Origin: Streptomyces sp. NBC_01241 | Lineage (GTDB): Bacteria > Actinomycetota > Actinomycetes > Streptomycetales > Streptomycetaceae | Direction of reading: 5' to 3' | Length of the DNA: 64,000 nucleotides | NCBI RefSeq assembly: GCF_041435435.1 | Contig: NZ_CP108494.1 | Location: 806,001 to 870,000, forward strand | Shown: piece by piece, positions 1 through 8,032 of the stretch | Numbering within the stretch: position 1 is the stretch's first letter | Layout: each line of letters opens with the position of its first letter | Program-made: the position numbers and the translations under genes | The notes under the pieces: model-generated | Databases searched by the model: none | What the model was told of the DNA's origin: nothing | The model's input: the letters and a program-made list of their open reading frames with translations, nothing else

Positions 1-458
1 GGCAGCACAGCCGGCCGTTCACGATGTGGAAGTTCCGGACGATGGTGGTCGATGCCGAGAGGCACAAGCAGCAGCTCATCACGGCGAACGAGAAAGACGG
101 CCCGATGTTCAAGATGCGCCGCGACCCCCGGGTGACCGGAATCGGCCGTCTGCTGCGCCGGACGTCTCTGGACGAGCTGCCGCAACTGCTCAATGTGCTC
201 CGGGGCGACATGTCACTGGTCGGTCCACGGCCTCCCCTGCCGGAGGAGGTGTCCCGCTACGACGAACGGGAGCTGAGGAGGCTCGCCGTCAAACCCGGGC
301 TGACCGGCCTGTGGCAGGTCAGCGGACGTTCGGACCTGTCCTGGCAGGAGACCGTCTCGCTCGACCTGTGGTACGTCGACAACTGGTCGGTGGCCACGGA
401 CATGGGACTCATGGCCCGTACGCTGCGCGCCGTCACCGACGGCCGCGGGGCGTACTGA
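1..458 (+). CDS. Polyprenyl-phosphate sugar-1-phosphate transferase, C-terminal part (cut by window edge)
   Basis: This is the catalytic end of a bacterial sugar transferase (WcaJ/WbaP family, PF02397), which moves a sugar-1-phosphate from a nucleotide sugar to undecaprenyl phosphate at the membrane and so starts a repeat unit. The reading frame is open from the left edge, so the true start and the usual N-terminal membrane helices lie outside. Visible family motifs are FTMWKFRTM at the edge, then KMRRDPRVTGIGRLLRRTSLDELPQL as the DELPQ block, SLVGPRPPLPEE, and KPGLTGLWQVSGRS. It fits the downstream GDP-fucose and glycosyltransferase genes as the initiating enzyme of an exopolysaccharide. Which sugar it transfers cannot be read from this portion. 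Confidence 0.93.
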   Translation, partial: QHSRPFTMWKFRTMVVDAERHKQQLITANEKDGPMFKMRRDPRVTGIGRLLRRTSLDELPQLLNVLRGDMSLVGPRPPLPEEVSRYDERELRRLAVKPGLTGLWQVSGRSDLSWQETVSLDLWYVDNWSVATDMGLMARTLRAVTDGRGAY

Positions 459-492
459 GAGCGGCGGCCGTCGATGCGAGGAGTGCGGGACA

Positions 493-512
493 ACCGGCCG
501 TTCGGGGCCGGT
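493..512. terminator. Hairpin between convergent genes
   Basis: ACCGGCC and GGCCGGT form a perfect 7-bp stem around a 6-nt loop, between the sugar transferase stop and the convergent fcl stop. There is no U tract, as is usual in Streptomyces, so a terminator role is inferred from position. Confidence 0.4.
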
Positions 513-572
513 GGGACGGGCGGCCGTCGCATTGCGGCGGCCGGCCCGTGCCGGTGGACCGGTCGGCTCCGC

Positions 573-1556
573 TCAGACCTGTGCGGTCCGCCGCTCCAGC
601 CACCACGCATACGTGCGGGCGATCCCGTCGCGCAGCGGGATGCGCGGTGCGAAGCCGAGGGCCGTGAGCCGGGAGATGTCGAGCAGCTTGCGCGGGGTGC
701 CGTCGGGCTTCGACGTGTCCCACGCGATGGAACCCTGATAGCACGTCACATTCTTTACGGTTTCGGCGAGTTCGCGGATCGTCAGGTCCTGGCCGCAGCC
801 GATGTTGACGGGTTCGTCGCCGTCGTAGCGCTCCAGCAGCAGGAGGCACGCGTCGGCCAGATCGTCGACGTGCAGGAATTCGCGGCGCGGGCTGCCGGAG
901 CCCCACAGCGTGACCGTGGGCGAGCCGTCCCGCCACGCCTCGTGGAAGCGACGGATCAGCGCGGGCAGTACGTGCGAGGTCTCCAGGTCGAAGTTGTCGC
1001 CCGGACCGTAGAGGTTGGTGGGCATGGCGCTGATGTACGCGGCGCCGAACTGCCGGCGGTAGGACCGGACCTGCACGATTCCGGCGATCTTGGCCAGTGC
1101 GTACGCCTCGTTGGTCGGCTCCAACGGGCCGGTGAGCAGGGCACTTTCCGGGATCGGCTGCGGGGCGTTCCGGGGGTAGATGCAGGACGAGCCGAGAAAG
1201 AGCAGCCGCTCGACCCCGGCGCAGTGCGCTCCGGCGACGACGCTCAGCTGGATGCGCAGATTGTCCTCCAGGAACTGCACCGGATACGTGCTGTTGGCCA
1301 TGATCCCGCCGACCTTGGCGGCGGCCAGCACCACGGCGTCCGGACGGGTCTCGCGGAGGAATGTCTCGGTCCGCGCGGCGTCGCGCAGATCGAGGTGGTC
1401 GCGATCGCGGGTGATCACCTCGTGTCCGGCAGCGGTGAGGCGGCGTACCACCGCCGAGCCGACCAGGCCGCGGTGGCCCGCGACGAATATGCGGGCACCG
1501 GGCCGTAGGAGGGGGCGGACGGATTCCTGGGGAGGGCCGGGGAGATCAGTCGTCAT
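573..1556 (-). CDS. fcl: GDP-L-fucose synthase (NAD-dependent epimerase/reductase)
   Basis: Predicted to convert GDP-4-keto-6-deoxy-mannose to GDP-L-fucose in the cytoplasm (epimerisation at C3/C5 and NADPH reduction at C4). The 327-residue length is normal for the family. The N-terminal Rossmann motif reads GHRGLVGSAVV, the catalytic serine sits in GSSCIYP, and the catalytic pair is in NEAYALAK (YxxxK). AKVGGIMAN and NLYGPGDNFD are typical GDP-fucose synthase blocks. It is transcribed divergently from gmd, which makes its substrate, across a 130-bp gap. Together the pair supplies activated L-fucose to the glycan cluster. Confidence 0.95.
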   Translation of the reverse strand: MTTDLPGPPQESVRPLLRPGARIFVAGHRGLVGSAVVRRLTAAGHEVITRDRDHLDLRDAARTETFLRETRPDAVVLAAAKVGGIMANSTYPVQFLEDNLRIQLSVVAGAHCAGVERLLFLGSSCIYPRNAPQPIPESALLTGPLEPTNEAYALAKIAGIVQVRSYRRQFGAAYISAMPTNLYGPGDNFDLETSHVLPALIRRFHEAWRDGSPTVTLWGSGSPRREFLHVDDLADACLLLLERYDGDEPVNIGCGQDLTIRELAETVKNVTCYQGSIAWDTSKPDGTPRKLLDISRLTALGFAPRIPLRDGIARTYAWWLERRTAQV

Positions 1557-1686
1557 GGCTCGGATTGTGCCAGCAGCGACGGACCAGGGTGACGTTTTGC
1601 CGTAGATCGCTCAATTGCGAAATTTCGGTGCGAAGCAATTTCGGTGTGAACCAACAGCCTTTCAGGCGAACACAGAGGGGGTAGTC
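1557..1686. promoter_or_regulatory. Divergent promoter region of fcl and gmd with a direct repeat
   Basis: This 130-bp gap is locally AT-richer than its surroundings and must hold promoters for both genes. AATTTCGGTG occurs twice in direct orientation at 1621-1630 and 1637-1646, a 16-bp period that could seat a regulator on successive turns of one helix face. GAGGGGG just before 1687 is the gmd ribosome binding site. No promoter consensus is assigned. Confidence 0.45.
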
Positions 1687-2700
1687 GTGGCGAAGACCGC
1701 GCTCATCACCGGCGTGACCGGACAGGACGGTTCGTACCTGTCCGAGCTGCTGCTCGACAAGGGGTACACGGTCCATGGACTGATACGCCGCTCGTCGAGC
1801 TTCAACACCGAGCGGATCGACCACATCTACCAGGGACCGGAGGAGGACGACCGTTCTTTCGTCCTGCACCACGCCGACCTCGCCGACGGGGTCGCTCTGG
1901 TGAATCTGCTGCGCGACATCCGGCCGGACGAGGTCTACAACCTGGGTGCGCAGTCGCATGTCCGCGTGTCGTTCGACGCCCCGCTGTACACCGGTGACAT
2001 CACCGGTCTCGGAACCATCCGGCTGCTGGAGGCCGTCCGCGCGAGCGGTATCGACACCCGGATCTATCAGGCGTCGTCGTCGGAGATGTTCGGCGCGACA
2101 CCGCCGCCGCAGAACGAGAAGACGCCGTTCCACCCGCGGAGCCCGTACAGCGTCGCCAAGGTGTATTCGTACTGGGCGACCGTCAACTACCGTGAGGCGT
2201 ACGGGATGTTCGCGGTGAACGGGATTCTCTTCAACCACGAGTCCCCGCGCCGCGGCGAGACCTTCGTGACCCGGAAGATCACCCGTGGGGTGGCCAGGAT
2301 CAAGGCGGGTCTGCAGACCCATCTCCATCTGGGCAATCTCGACGCCGTGCGCGACTGGGGGTACGCCCCCGAGTACGTCGACGCGATGTGGCGGATGCTG
2401 CAGCGCGACAGCCCGGACGACTACGTGGTGGCCACCGGCGAGGGCGTCAGCGTCCGGCAGTTCCTGGAGTACGCCTTCGCCCACGCGGGGCTGGACTGGC
2501 GGGAGCACGTCCGCTACGACGCCAAGTACGAGCGTCCCAGCGAGGTCGACGCGCTGATCGGTGACGCCGCCAAGGCCGAGGAACTGCTCGGCTGGAAGCC
2601 GGCGGTGAAGTCGCAGGAGCTCGCCAGGATCATGGTCGAGGCGGACATCCGCCAGCTCTCCGACCAACTCGCCGGAACAGCCGTGCGGGTGGACCGATGA
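1687..2700 (+). CDS. gmd: GDP-mannose 4,6-dehydratase
   Basis: Catalyses GDP-D-mannose to GDP-4-keto-6-deoxy-D-mannose, the first committed step to GDP-L-fucose. The start is taken at GTG 1687, preceded by GAGGGGG and followed at once by the Rossmann strand [17 protein letters not shown]. An in-frame ATG at 1615 would add 24 residues that match nothing in the family. Further motifs are ASSSEMFG and [12 protein letters not shown] (catalytic YxxxK), and [17 protein letters not shown], which is diagnostic for GMD. The 337-residue product has family length. The stop overlaps the next start in an ATGA, suggesting translational coupling to the downstream genes. Confidence 0.95.
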   Translation: MAKTALITGVTGQDGSYLSELLLDKGYTVHGLIRRSSSFNTERIDHIYQGPEEDDRSFVLHHADLADGVALVNLLRDIRPDEVYNLGAQSHVRVSFDAPLYTGDITGLGTIRLLEAVRASGIDTRIYQASSSEMFGATPPPQNEKTPFHPRSPYSVAKVYSYWATVNYREAYGMFAVNGILFNHESPRRGETFVTRKITRGVARIKAGLQTHLHLGNLDAVRDWGYAPEYVDAMWRMLQRDSPDDYVVATGEGVSVRQFLEYAFAHAGLDWREHVRYDAKYERPSEVDALIGDAAKAEELLGWKPAVKSQELARIMVEADIRQLSDQLAGTAVRVDR

Positions 2701-2990
2701 GACATCCGTACCTGTCCGACGGCCGGACCGGCACACCGGCCGGTCCTGCGGACACCCACAACACCCGGCAGCCGCTTCCGGTGGCCCCGCCGGGGAGCGA
2801 CCCGGGCGCGATCCCCGCCTCCACCGGCTGCCCGGTGGAGGCGAGCACGTCCGCACTGGTCCGGGCCCCCGGCCCGGTCCGCCCACTCGTCCCGGCCGGC
2901 AGCGGACCGGACCGTCCCCGCCGCCGGCCGGACGAGGCAGAAACCGCGGTCCCAGGGCCGCAGCTCGTTCTCACCTTCGGAGCTGAATGA
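2697..2990 (+). CDS. Small proline-rich hypothetical protein between gmd and the LamG gene
   Basis: This 97-residue frame starts in an ATGA overlap with gmd and ends in another ATGA overlap with the LamG protein gene, so it exactly bridges two coupled genes. Third codon positions are strongly G/C. The product is rich in Pro, Gly, Ala and Arg, has no signal peptide or membrane segment, and matches no family I recognise. Two perfect overlaps favour a real gene. The low-complexity composition leaves open that it is only a GC-rich spacer frame. Confidence 0.45.
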   Translation: MRHPYLSDGRTGTPAGPADTHNTRQPLPVAPPGSDPGAIPASTGCPVEASTSALVRAPGPVRPLVPAGSGPDRPRRRPDEAETAVPGPQLVLTFGAE

Positions 2991-5248
2991 TGAACGGAAG
3001 TACGGGGCGCAGACCCGCCGGACGCAGAAGGGCACGGGCTACGGCCGCTGCGCTCTGCCTGCTCGCCGGAACCCTGACCGCCGCCGCGTCCGGGGGCTCC
3101 CCCGCCGCGGCCCTCACCCCGCCGGTCTCGCTGACCGCGGACAATCTCACCACCTGGCAGACCAACGGCATCGTCTGGTCGATGGCTGCCTCGGACGCCG
3201 GTGTCGTCTACACCGGCGGCACCTTCTCCACCGTCCGGCCACCGGGCGCGCCCGCCGGCACCTCCGAACAGCCCGCGGTGAACTTCGCCGCGTTCGACGC
3301 GGCGACGGGTGCGCCGACGGGGTGCACGCTGTCGTTCACGCTCTCCTCGGGTACGGCGACGGTACGGACCCTGGCGCTCTCGCCCGACCAGAAGACCCTG
3401 TACGTCGGTGGGCAGTTCGGGGCGGTGAGCGGGGTCGGGGTGAGCAATATCGCCGCGATCGACACCGCGACCTGCACCCCGCGCCAGGACTTCAAGTTCT
3501 CCGTCTCCGCGACCGTACGGGCCCTGGCCGTCACCGCCGACACCGTCTACCTGGGCGGTGACTTCAACACCGTGGCGGGACAGACCCGGAACAAGTTCGC
3601 CGCGGTCACCACCGCCGGCGCGCTGAAGCCGTGGACGGCCAACGCGGACGAGATCGGCCGGGCCGTCGAGCTGACGCCCGACGGCAAGAACGTGCTGCTC
3701 GGCGGAAACTTCTTCACCGTCAACGGCACCACCTCGCACGCGCTGGCCGTGGTGGACGCCACGACCGGGGCCGTGGCCAAGAGCTATCCGGCGGGATTCA
3801 TCCCGAACACGTCCACGGTGCAGGACATCACCACCGATGCCACCGGCTTCTACACCGCCAACGAGGGCACCGGAGGCGGTGTCTTCGACGGCCGCATCGC
3901 GCTGAACCTCAGCGATTTCGAGCAGCGCTGGCGGGACACCTGCCTGGGCGCCACCCAGGCCGTCCTCGTACACAACGGCGTTCTGTACAGCGGCAGTCAC
4001 GCGCACGACTGCGCCAGCATGGGTGAGTTCCCCGACCAGCCGCGCAAGCATCTGCTGGCCCAGTCCGTCGACGATCCGAAGCTGCTCCCCTGGTTCCCGG
4101 ACACCAACGACGGCATCGGGGAGCCGGTCGGACCGCGGGTGATGACGCAGACCGACAAGGGCGGTCATCACTATCTGTGGGTGGGCGGCGAGTTCACCAC
4201 CGTCAACGGCTCCGCACAGCAGGGCCTCACCCGGTTCGCCGACGGCCCGGACACCGGGGCGCCGTGGGTGCCGAACGTCAGCCTGTCCACCGTTGCCGCG
4301 GGCGAGGTCGAGGTCAACTGGCAGACGAGCTTCGACGCCGACGACGGTGAGCTCACCTACCGGATCTACAAGGACGGTGCGAGCACCCCGGTGTACACCA
4401 CGACGGGCTACTCGCTGTTCTGGGACCGGCCACAGCTGAGGTGGACCGATACGGACGTGTCCGCGGGTGAGACCCACTCGTACCGGATCAGTGCGAGCGA
4501 CGGCACCAACACCAGTGCCAAGTCGCCCGCCCTGTCCGCCACCGTGGCATCAACGGCCGAGAAGTACCCCGCCAAGGTGCTGGCGGACGGTGCTTCGCTG
4601 TACTGGCGGTACGACGAGGGCACCTCGACCTTCGCCGGAGACACCAGCAGTGGGCTGGACAACGGATTCCTGCGCAACTCCCCCGCCTACCGGCAGACGC
4701 CGGCCGCCGTGGCGGGTGGCTCGACCGCGATCGGCTTCAACGGATCGAACCAGTACGCGTACAGCAACAGGCGTCATGCGCAGCCCACCAGGTTCTCGGT
4801 GGAGACCTGGATCAAGACGACGACCACCAAGGGAGGGAAGATCATCGGCTTCGGCAACGTGACCATGCAGAACAGCAACCAGTACGACAAGCATGTGTAC
4901 ATGAGCAATGACGGGCGGCTGATCTTCGGGGTCTACAGCGGCGGTACCAGGACCATCACCACGCCCGCTGCCTACAACGACGGTACCTGGCACCATGTCG
5001 TCGCCACACAGGGCACCGGCGGCATGGCGCTGTACGTGGACGGGCAGCTGCGTGCCTCGAACGCCCTGTACACCGGCAACGAGAACTACAGCGGCTACTG
5101 GAGGGTGGGCGGGGACAACCTGAACAGCTGGCCGAACCAGCCGACGAGCAGCTTCTTCGCCGGGCAGATCGACGAGACCGCCGTCTACCCGACCGCGCTG
5201 AGCAGCGCGCAGGTCAGTGCCCATTACGCGCTGAGGACGGGTGGATGA
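2987..5248 (+). CDS. Secreted propeller-like / fibronectin III / LamG protein
   Basis: A 753-residue exported protein. Residues 1-40 look like a signal peptide (Arg-rich start, then a hydrophobic stretch ending near SPAAA). Residues about 45-420 carry recurring blades of the form xxGGxFxxVxG (YTGGTFSTV, YVGGQFGAV, YLGGDFNTV, LLGGNFFTV, WVGGEFTTV), which suggests a beta-propeller-like fold. A fibronectin type III domain follows (about 425-520). A concanavalin-like LamG domain closes the protein, with SVETWIKT and DGTWHHVVATQG as landmarks (about 530-750). The likely role is binding or organising extracellular glycan, but no catalytic motif is visible. ATG codons at 2987 and 2990 are equally placed. 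The gene overlaps both neighbours by 4 bp within the glycan operon. Confidence 0.85.
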   Translation: MMNGSTGRRPAGRRRARATAAALCLLAGTLTAAASGGSPAAALTPPVSLTADNLTTWQTNGIVWSMAASDAGVVYTGGTFSTVRPPGAPAGTSEQPAVNFAAFDAATGAPTGCTLSFTLSSGTATVRTLALSPDQKTLYVGGQFGAVSGVGVSNIAAIDTATCTPRQDFKFSVSATVRALAVTADTVYLGGDFNTVAGQTRNKFAAVTTAGALKPWTANADEIGRAVELTPDGKNVLLGGNFFTVNGTTSHALAVVDATTGAVAKSYPAGFIPNTSTVQDITTDATGFYTANEGTGGGVFDGRIALNLSDFEQRWRDTCLGATQAVLVHNGVLYSGSHAHDCASMGEFPDQPRKHLLAQSVDDPKLLPWFPDTNDGIGEPVGPRVMTQTDKGGHHYLWVGGEFTTVNGSAQQGLTRFADGPDTGAPWVPNVSLSTVAAGEVEVNWQTSFDADDGELTYRIYKDGASTPVYTTTGYSLFWDRPQLRWTDTDVSAGETHSYRISASDGTNTSAKSPALSATVASTAEKYPAKVLADGASLYWRYDEGTSTFAGDTSSGLDNGFLRNSPAYRQTPAAVAGGSTAIGFNGSNQYAYSNRRHAQPTRFSVETWIKTTTTKGGKIIGFGNVTMQNSNQYDKHVYMSNDGRLIFGVYSGGTRTITTPAAYNDGTWHHVVATQGTGGMALYVDGQLRASNALYTGNENYSGYWRVGGDNLNSWPNQPTSSFFAGQIDETAVYPTALSSAQVSAHYALRTGG

Positions 5249-5940
5249 GGTATCCGTTCCCGGCCGGCGCCGCCGTCGTCGTAATGACGGCGGCGCTGGC
5301 CGCCTGCGGCTCGTCCTTTGACGGGCACAACGCGGCGGGCGATGGAAGGGCATCGGCCACCCGGGCCCCTGTCACGGCCCCTTCGGCGGGTCCCGGCGCC
5401 ACCGCGTCCAACGGCGCCCCGGCACAGCGGACGAGCGAACCACCGAAGCTGCCCACCGATGAACTCACCCCGGCCACCGGCTCCTTCGACAAGAAGCAGA
5501 AGAAGTATCTGGTCGGCCGTGTGCCCAAGGGCATGGACCCGGCTGCCGTGCTCCAGACCGGTCAGGAGACCTGCGACAAGCTGACGTACCTCGTGAAGGT
5601 CGACCGGGACACGGCGGTCGGCGCGATCGTGACAGGTGAGATCGCCGATGCGAAACCCGCCGTCGAGCACCTCTGCACCCAGCACGCAGAGCTGGTGCAG
5701 GAGGCCTCGCGGGGGTACGCGGACGGCACCTACAAGGACGAGCAGATCCGGCCCGGCAAGTACCACGACGTCACTCCCACCGAGAACTGCACCTGGCAGA
5801 TCACCGGGGCGAACGGCAAGAACCTGGTGTCGGGCTCCTCCGCCGCCGGGAAACGGGCCGTGATCACCCTCCCCGACGCGGCCCGCGCCTTCACCTCCAC
5901 AGGCTGCTACGCCTGGCTGCCCGAAGGAGAGCATAAATGA
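5245..5940 (+). CDS. Putative lipoprotein of the glycan cluster
   Basis: A 231-residue protein with a lipobox, LAAC (Cys 21), after a short charged and hydrophobic N terminus, so probably anchored on the outer face of the membrane. A Ser/Thr/Ala/Pro-rich linker (about 22-75) precedes a compact domain with several Cys residues, for example QETCDKL, EHLCTQH and TENCTWQI. I recognise no named family. It starts in an ATGA overlap with the LamG gene and ends in an ATGA overlap with the glycosyltransferase, so it is probably co-translated with both. A structural or processing role in glycan export is only inferred from context. Confidence 0.75.
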   Translation: MRYPFPAGAAVVVMTAALAACGSSFDGHNAAGDGRASATRAPVTAPSAGPGATASNGAPAQRTSEPPKLPTDELTPATGSFDKKQKKYLVGRVPKGMDPAAVLQTGQETCDKLTYLVKVDRDTAVGAIVTGEIADAKPAVEHLCTQHAELVQEASRGYADGTYKDEQIRPGKYHDVTPTENCTWQITGANGKNLVSGSSAAGKRAVITLPDAARAFTSTGCYAWLPEGEHK

Positions 5941-6764
5941 GCAAGCTGCCGATAGCCGTGGCGATCCCCACGAAGAACGAGGGGCTCAACATCGCCGAGG
6001 CGGTGAAGTCGGTGCTCGGCCACTTCGAGGCGGTCGTCGTCGTCGACTCGCACAGTACGGACGACACGGCGAAGATCGCCGAGGAGTGCGGGGCCGAGGT
6101 GATCGCGTACACCTGGGACGGCGGTCATCCGCGTAAGAAGCAGTGGTGCCTCGACCACGTCCGCACGGATCTGGACTGGATTCTGCTGCTCGACGGGGAC
6201 GAGCGACTGAGCCCCGGACTGCTGGCCGAACTGCGCCGGATCTTCGCCGATCCCGGCGCGCCAAGACCTGCCGCGTACGACATACCACTGGGCTACTGGT
6301 TCTCCGGGAAGCGGCTCCGGCACGGCTACACCATCCGCAAGCGGTCACTGACCGACCGCACCCGCTGCCGGTACCCGGAGGTCGGGGATCTGGACGCACC
6401 GGGCATCGGCGAGGTCGAGGGGCACTACCAGCCGGTCGCCGAGTCGGCGGCCCCGCTCCGCAATCCGATCGAGCACCAGGATCTCGACCCGGTGACGGCC
6501 TGGTTCGAGCGGCACAACCGGTACTCGGACTGGGAGGCGTGGCTGGAGCACCACCCCGAGGTCAAGGAGCAGGTGCGGAGGGTGAAGTCGCGCCAGGGGC
6601 AGCTGTTCCACAAGGCGCCCTTCAAGCCCCTGGTGTCGTTCGCGTACATGTATGTGTACCGGCGGGGATTCCTCGACGGGCGGGCGGGCTTCGACTTCGC
6701 GCTGGCGATGAGCTTCTACCGCTGGCAGATCGCGCTCAAGTCCCGTGAGCGGAAGCCCGTTTGA
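5937..6764 (+). CDS. Family 2 glycosyltransferase
   Basis: A 275-residue GT-A type glycosyltransferase, likely adding one sugar to the lipid-linked repeat unit on the cytoplasmic side. The N-terminal block AVAIPTKNEGLNIAEAV, then VVVVDSHSTDDTAKIA and the metal-binding DGDERLSP (DxD-like), are typical of the WaaE/KdtX-like branch. A basic C-terminal half with HRYSDWEAW-like aromatic residues matches that branch, which acts on membrane glycolipids. It is coupled by ATGA to the lipoprotein gene and is the last gene of this operon. The next gene is convergent with only one base between the stops. Donor and acceptor are unknown. Confidence 0.88.
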   Translation: MSKLPIAVAIPTKNEGLNIAEAVKSVLGHFEAVVVVDSHSTDDTAKIAEECGAEVIAYTWDGGHPRKKQWCLDHVRTDLDWILLLDGDERLSPGLLAELRRIFADPGAPRPAAYDIPLGYWFSGKRLRHGYTIRKRSLTDRTRCRYPEVGDLDAPGIGEVEGHYQPVAESAAPLRNPIEHQDLDPVTAWFERHNRYSDWEAWLEHHPEVKEQVRRVKSRQGQLFHKAPFKPLVSFAYMYVYRRGFLDGRAGFDFALAMSFYRWQIALKSRERKPV

Positions 6765-6765
6765 C

Positions 6766-7926
6766 TCAGCGCGCCTTCCGGCGGACCACGTCCTCGTAGG
6801 TCCGCCGGAGGGTCCGGGTCACGGCCTCGATGGTGAAGTCCTTGTTGACCAGGTCCCAAGCCGCTTTCCCCGCAAGGTCGTTGGCTGCGGGTTCGAGGAG
6901 TTCCAGAATCGCCCCGGCCACCTTGAGCGCGTTCTTCCCGTCCTCGCCGACCCGGCTGTCGATCACCCGGCCGGCCCCGGCCCGCGCGACATCGTCCGCG
7001 AGGCCACTGGTGCGGGTGATGACCACGGGGGTGCCGACGGACATCGCTTCGAGGACGGAGACGGCGAGGGGTTCCTCGATCGACGGCAGTACGTACACAT
7101 CGGCCTGCCGGTCCGCGGCCAGAACCTCTTCGTGGCCGAGCGGTCCCCTGTGGTGGAGGGCATCCATCACCCCCAGTTCGCGGGCGAGTTCGAGAGTCGC
7201 CAGCAGCGCTCCGGTATCGGGTCCGGCGAGCACGAACCGGGCGTCCGGGTGCTCGGCCAGGACCGTCGGAATCGCGGCGACGAAGTCCTGCGGACGCTTG
7301 CGCTCCTGGATCCGGCCCAGGAAGAGGACCGTCGGCGGCCGCCCCGGCGCGCGGGCGGGCTTCGGCTTCTGCGGCCGTACACCGTTGACCAGCCGTACGG
7401 TGCGGGTCAACGGCACCGGCGCGGCAACGGCGTTCACATCGAGGCGTTCCATCTCGGTCAGATGCAGCACGGCGTCGGCTTCGCGCAGCACCTTGCGTAC
7501 GCCCAGCAGATCGGTCAGCTGGGCGACCCGCTTCTCGGTCGGGTCCACCATGCCGTGGGTCTGGACGACCAGGGGCGTGCGGGAGGCCAGCGCGAGCAGC
7601 GCGACGGGGAGCGTCACCAGGTCGCGCATCAGATGGACATGGACGAGATCGGCGCCGCGCATCATGCGCCGGGCGGCGAGCAGGAGAGCACCGGAGGTGA
7701 TTCCGCTGACCTCGAACACGGGAAGCAGATGACGGGCGCGGAAGAGAAGGACCGGGACTCCCTCGACCTCCCGCGGCAACCGCCCCTCGAAGCCGTCGCC
7801 CAGTGCCATGATGCGGGCGTCATCGCCGCCGGCCCGCTGGACCTTCGCCAGATTGAGCGCCACCCTTGTCGGACCGCCGAACGCGTGGTCCGGAGTGTGC
7901 AGTGTGACGACGTGCAGAATCTTCAC
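6766..7926 (-). CDS. GT-B (family 4-like) glycosyltransferase
   Basis: A 386-residue glycosyltransferase with the two Rossmann-like halves of GT4 enzymes. MKILHVVTLHTPDHAFGGPTRV opens the acceptor domain. The C-terminal half has VLFLGRIQERKRPQDFV and PSIEEPLAVSVLEAMSVGTPVV, the EX7E region that binds the nucleotide sugar (written here as PLAVSVLEA). The start is a GTG after GAGGGGAAC. It is transcribed alone, divergently from the polymerase-like gene, and fits as an assembly enzyme for the same repeat unit. Confidence 0.88.
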   Translation of the reverse strand: MKILHVVTLHTPDHAFGGPTRVALNLAKVQRAGGDDARIMALGDGFEGRLPREVEGVPVLLFRARHLLPVFEVSGITSGALLLAARRMMRGADLVHVHLMRDLVTLPVALLALASRTPLVVQTHGMVDPTEKRVAQLTDLLGVRKVLREADAVLHLTEMERLDVNAVAAPVPLTRTVRLVNGVRPQKPKPARAPGRPPTVLFLGRIQERKRPQDFVAAIPTVLAEHPDARFVLAGPDTGALLATLELARELGVMDALHHRGPLGHEEVLAADRQADVYVLPSIEEPLAVSVLEAMSVGTPVVITRTSGLADDVARAGAGRVIDSRVGEDGKNALKVAGAILELLEPAANDLAGKAAWDLVNKDFTIEAVTRTLRRTYEDVVRRKAR

Positions 7927-8032
7927 CAGAGTTCCCCTCAGTCTCGGCCGGTCTTTTACAGACTAGTCATCCAAACCCCCCAAGTGGGTTGATTCGTTAG
8001 AGTGTTCACAGATCCACTGAACGGGGGGGCAG
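7927..8032. promoter_or_regulatory. Divergent promoter region
   Basis: A 106-bp AT-richer gap between a minus-strand glycosyltransferase and the plus-strand polymerase-like gene, with TTTTACAGACTAGTCATCC and TTGATTCGTTAGAGTG as low-GC blocks. GGGGGGGCAG directly before 8033 is the ribosome binding site. Promoter elements are inferred from position only. Confidence 0.4.

Noticed and set aside
1615..1686. Upstream ATG start for gmd
   Set aside because: It would add 24 residues ahead of the Rossmann strand and lacks a binding site; GTG 1687 has GAGGGGG.
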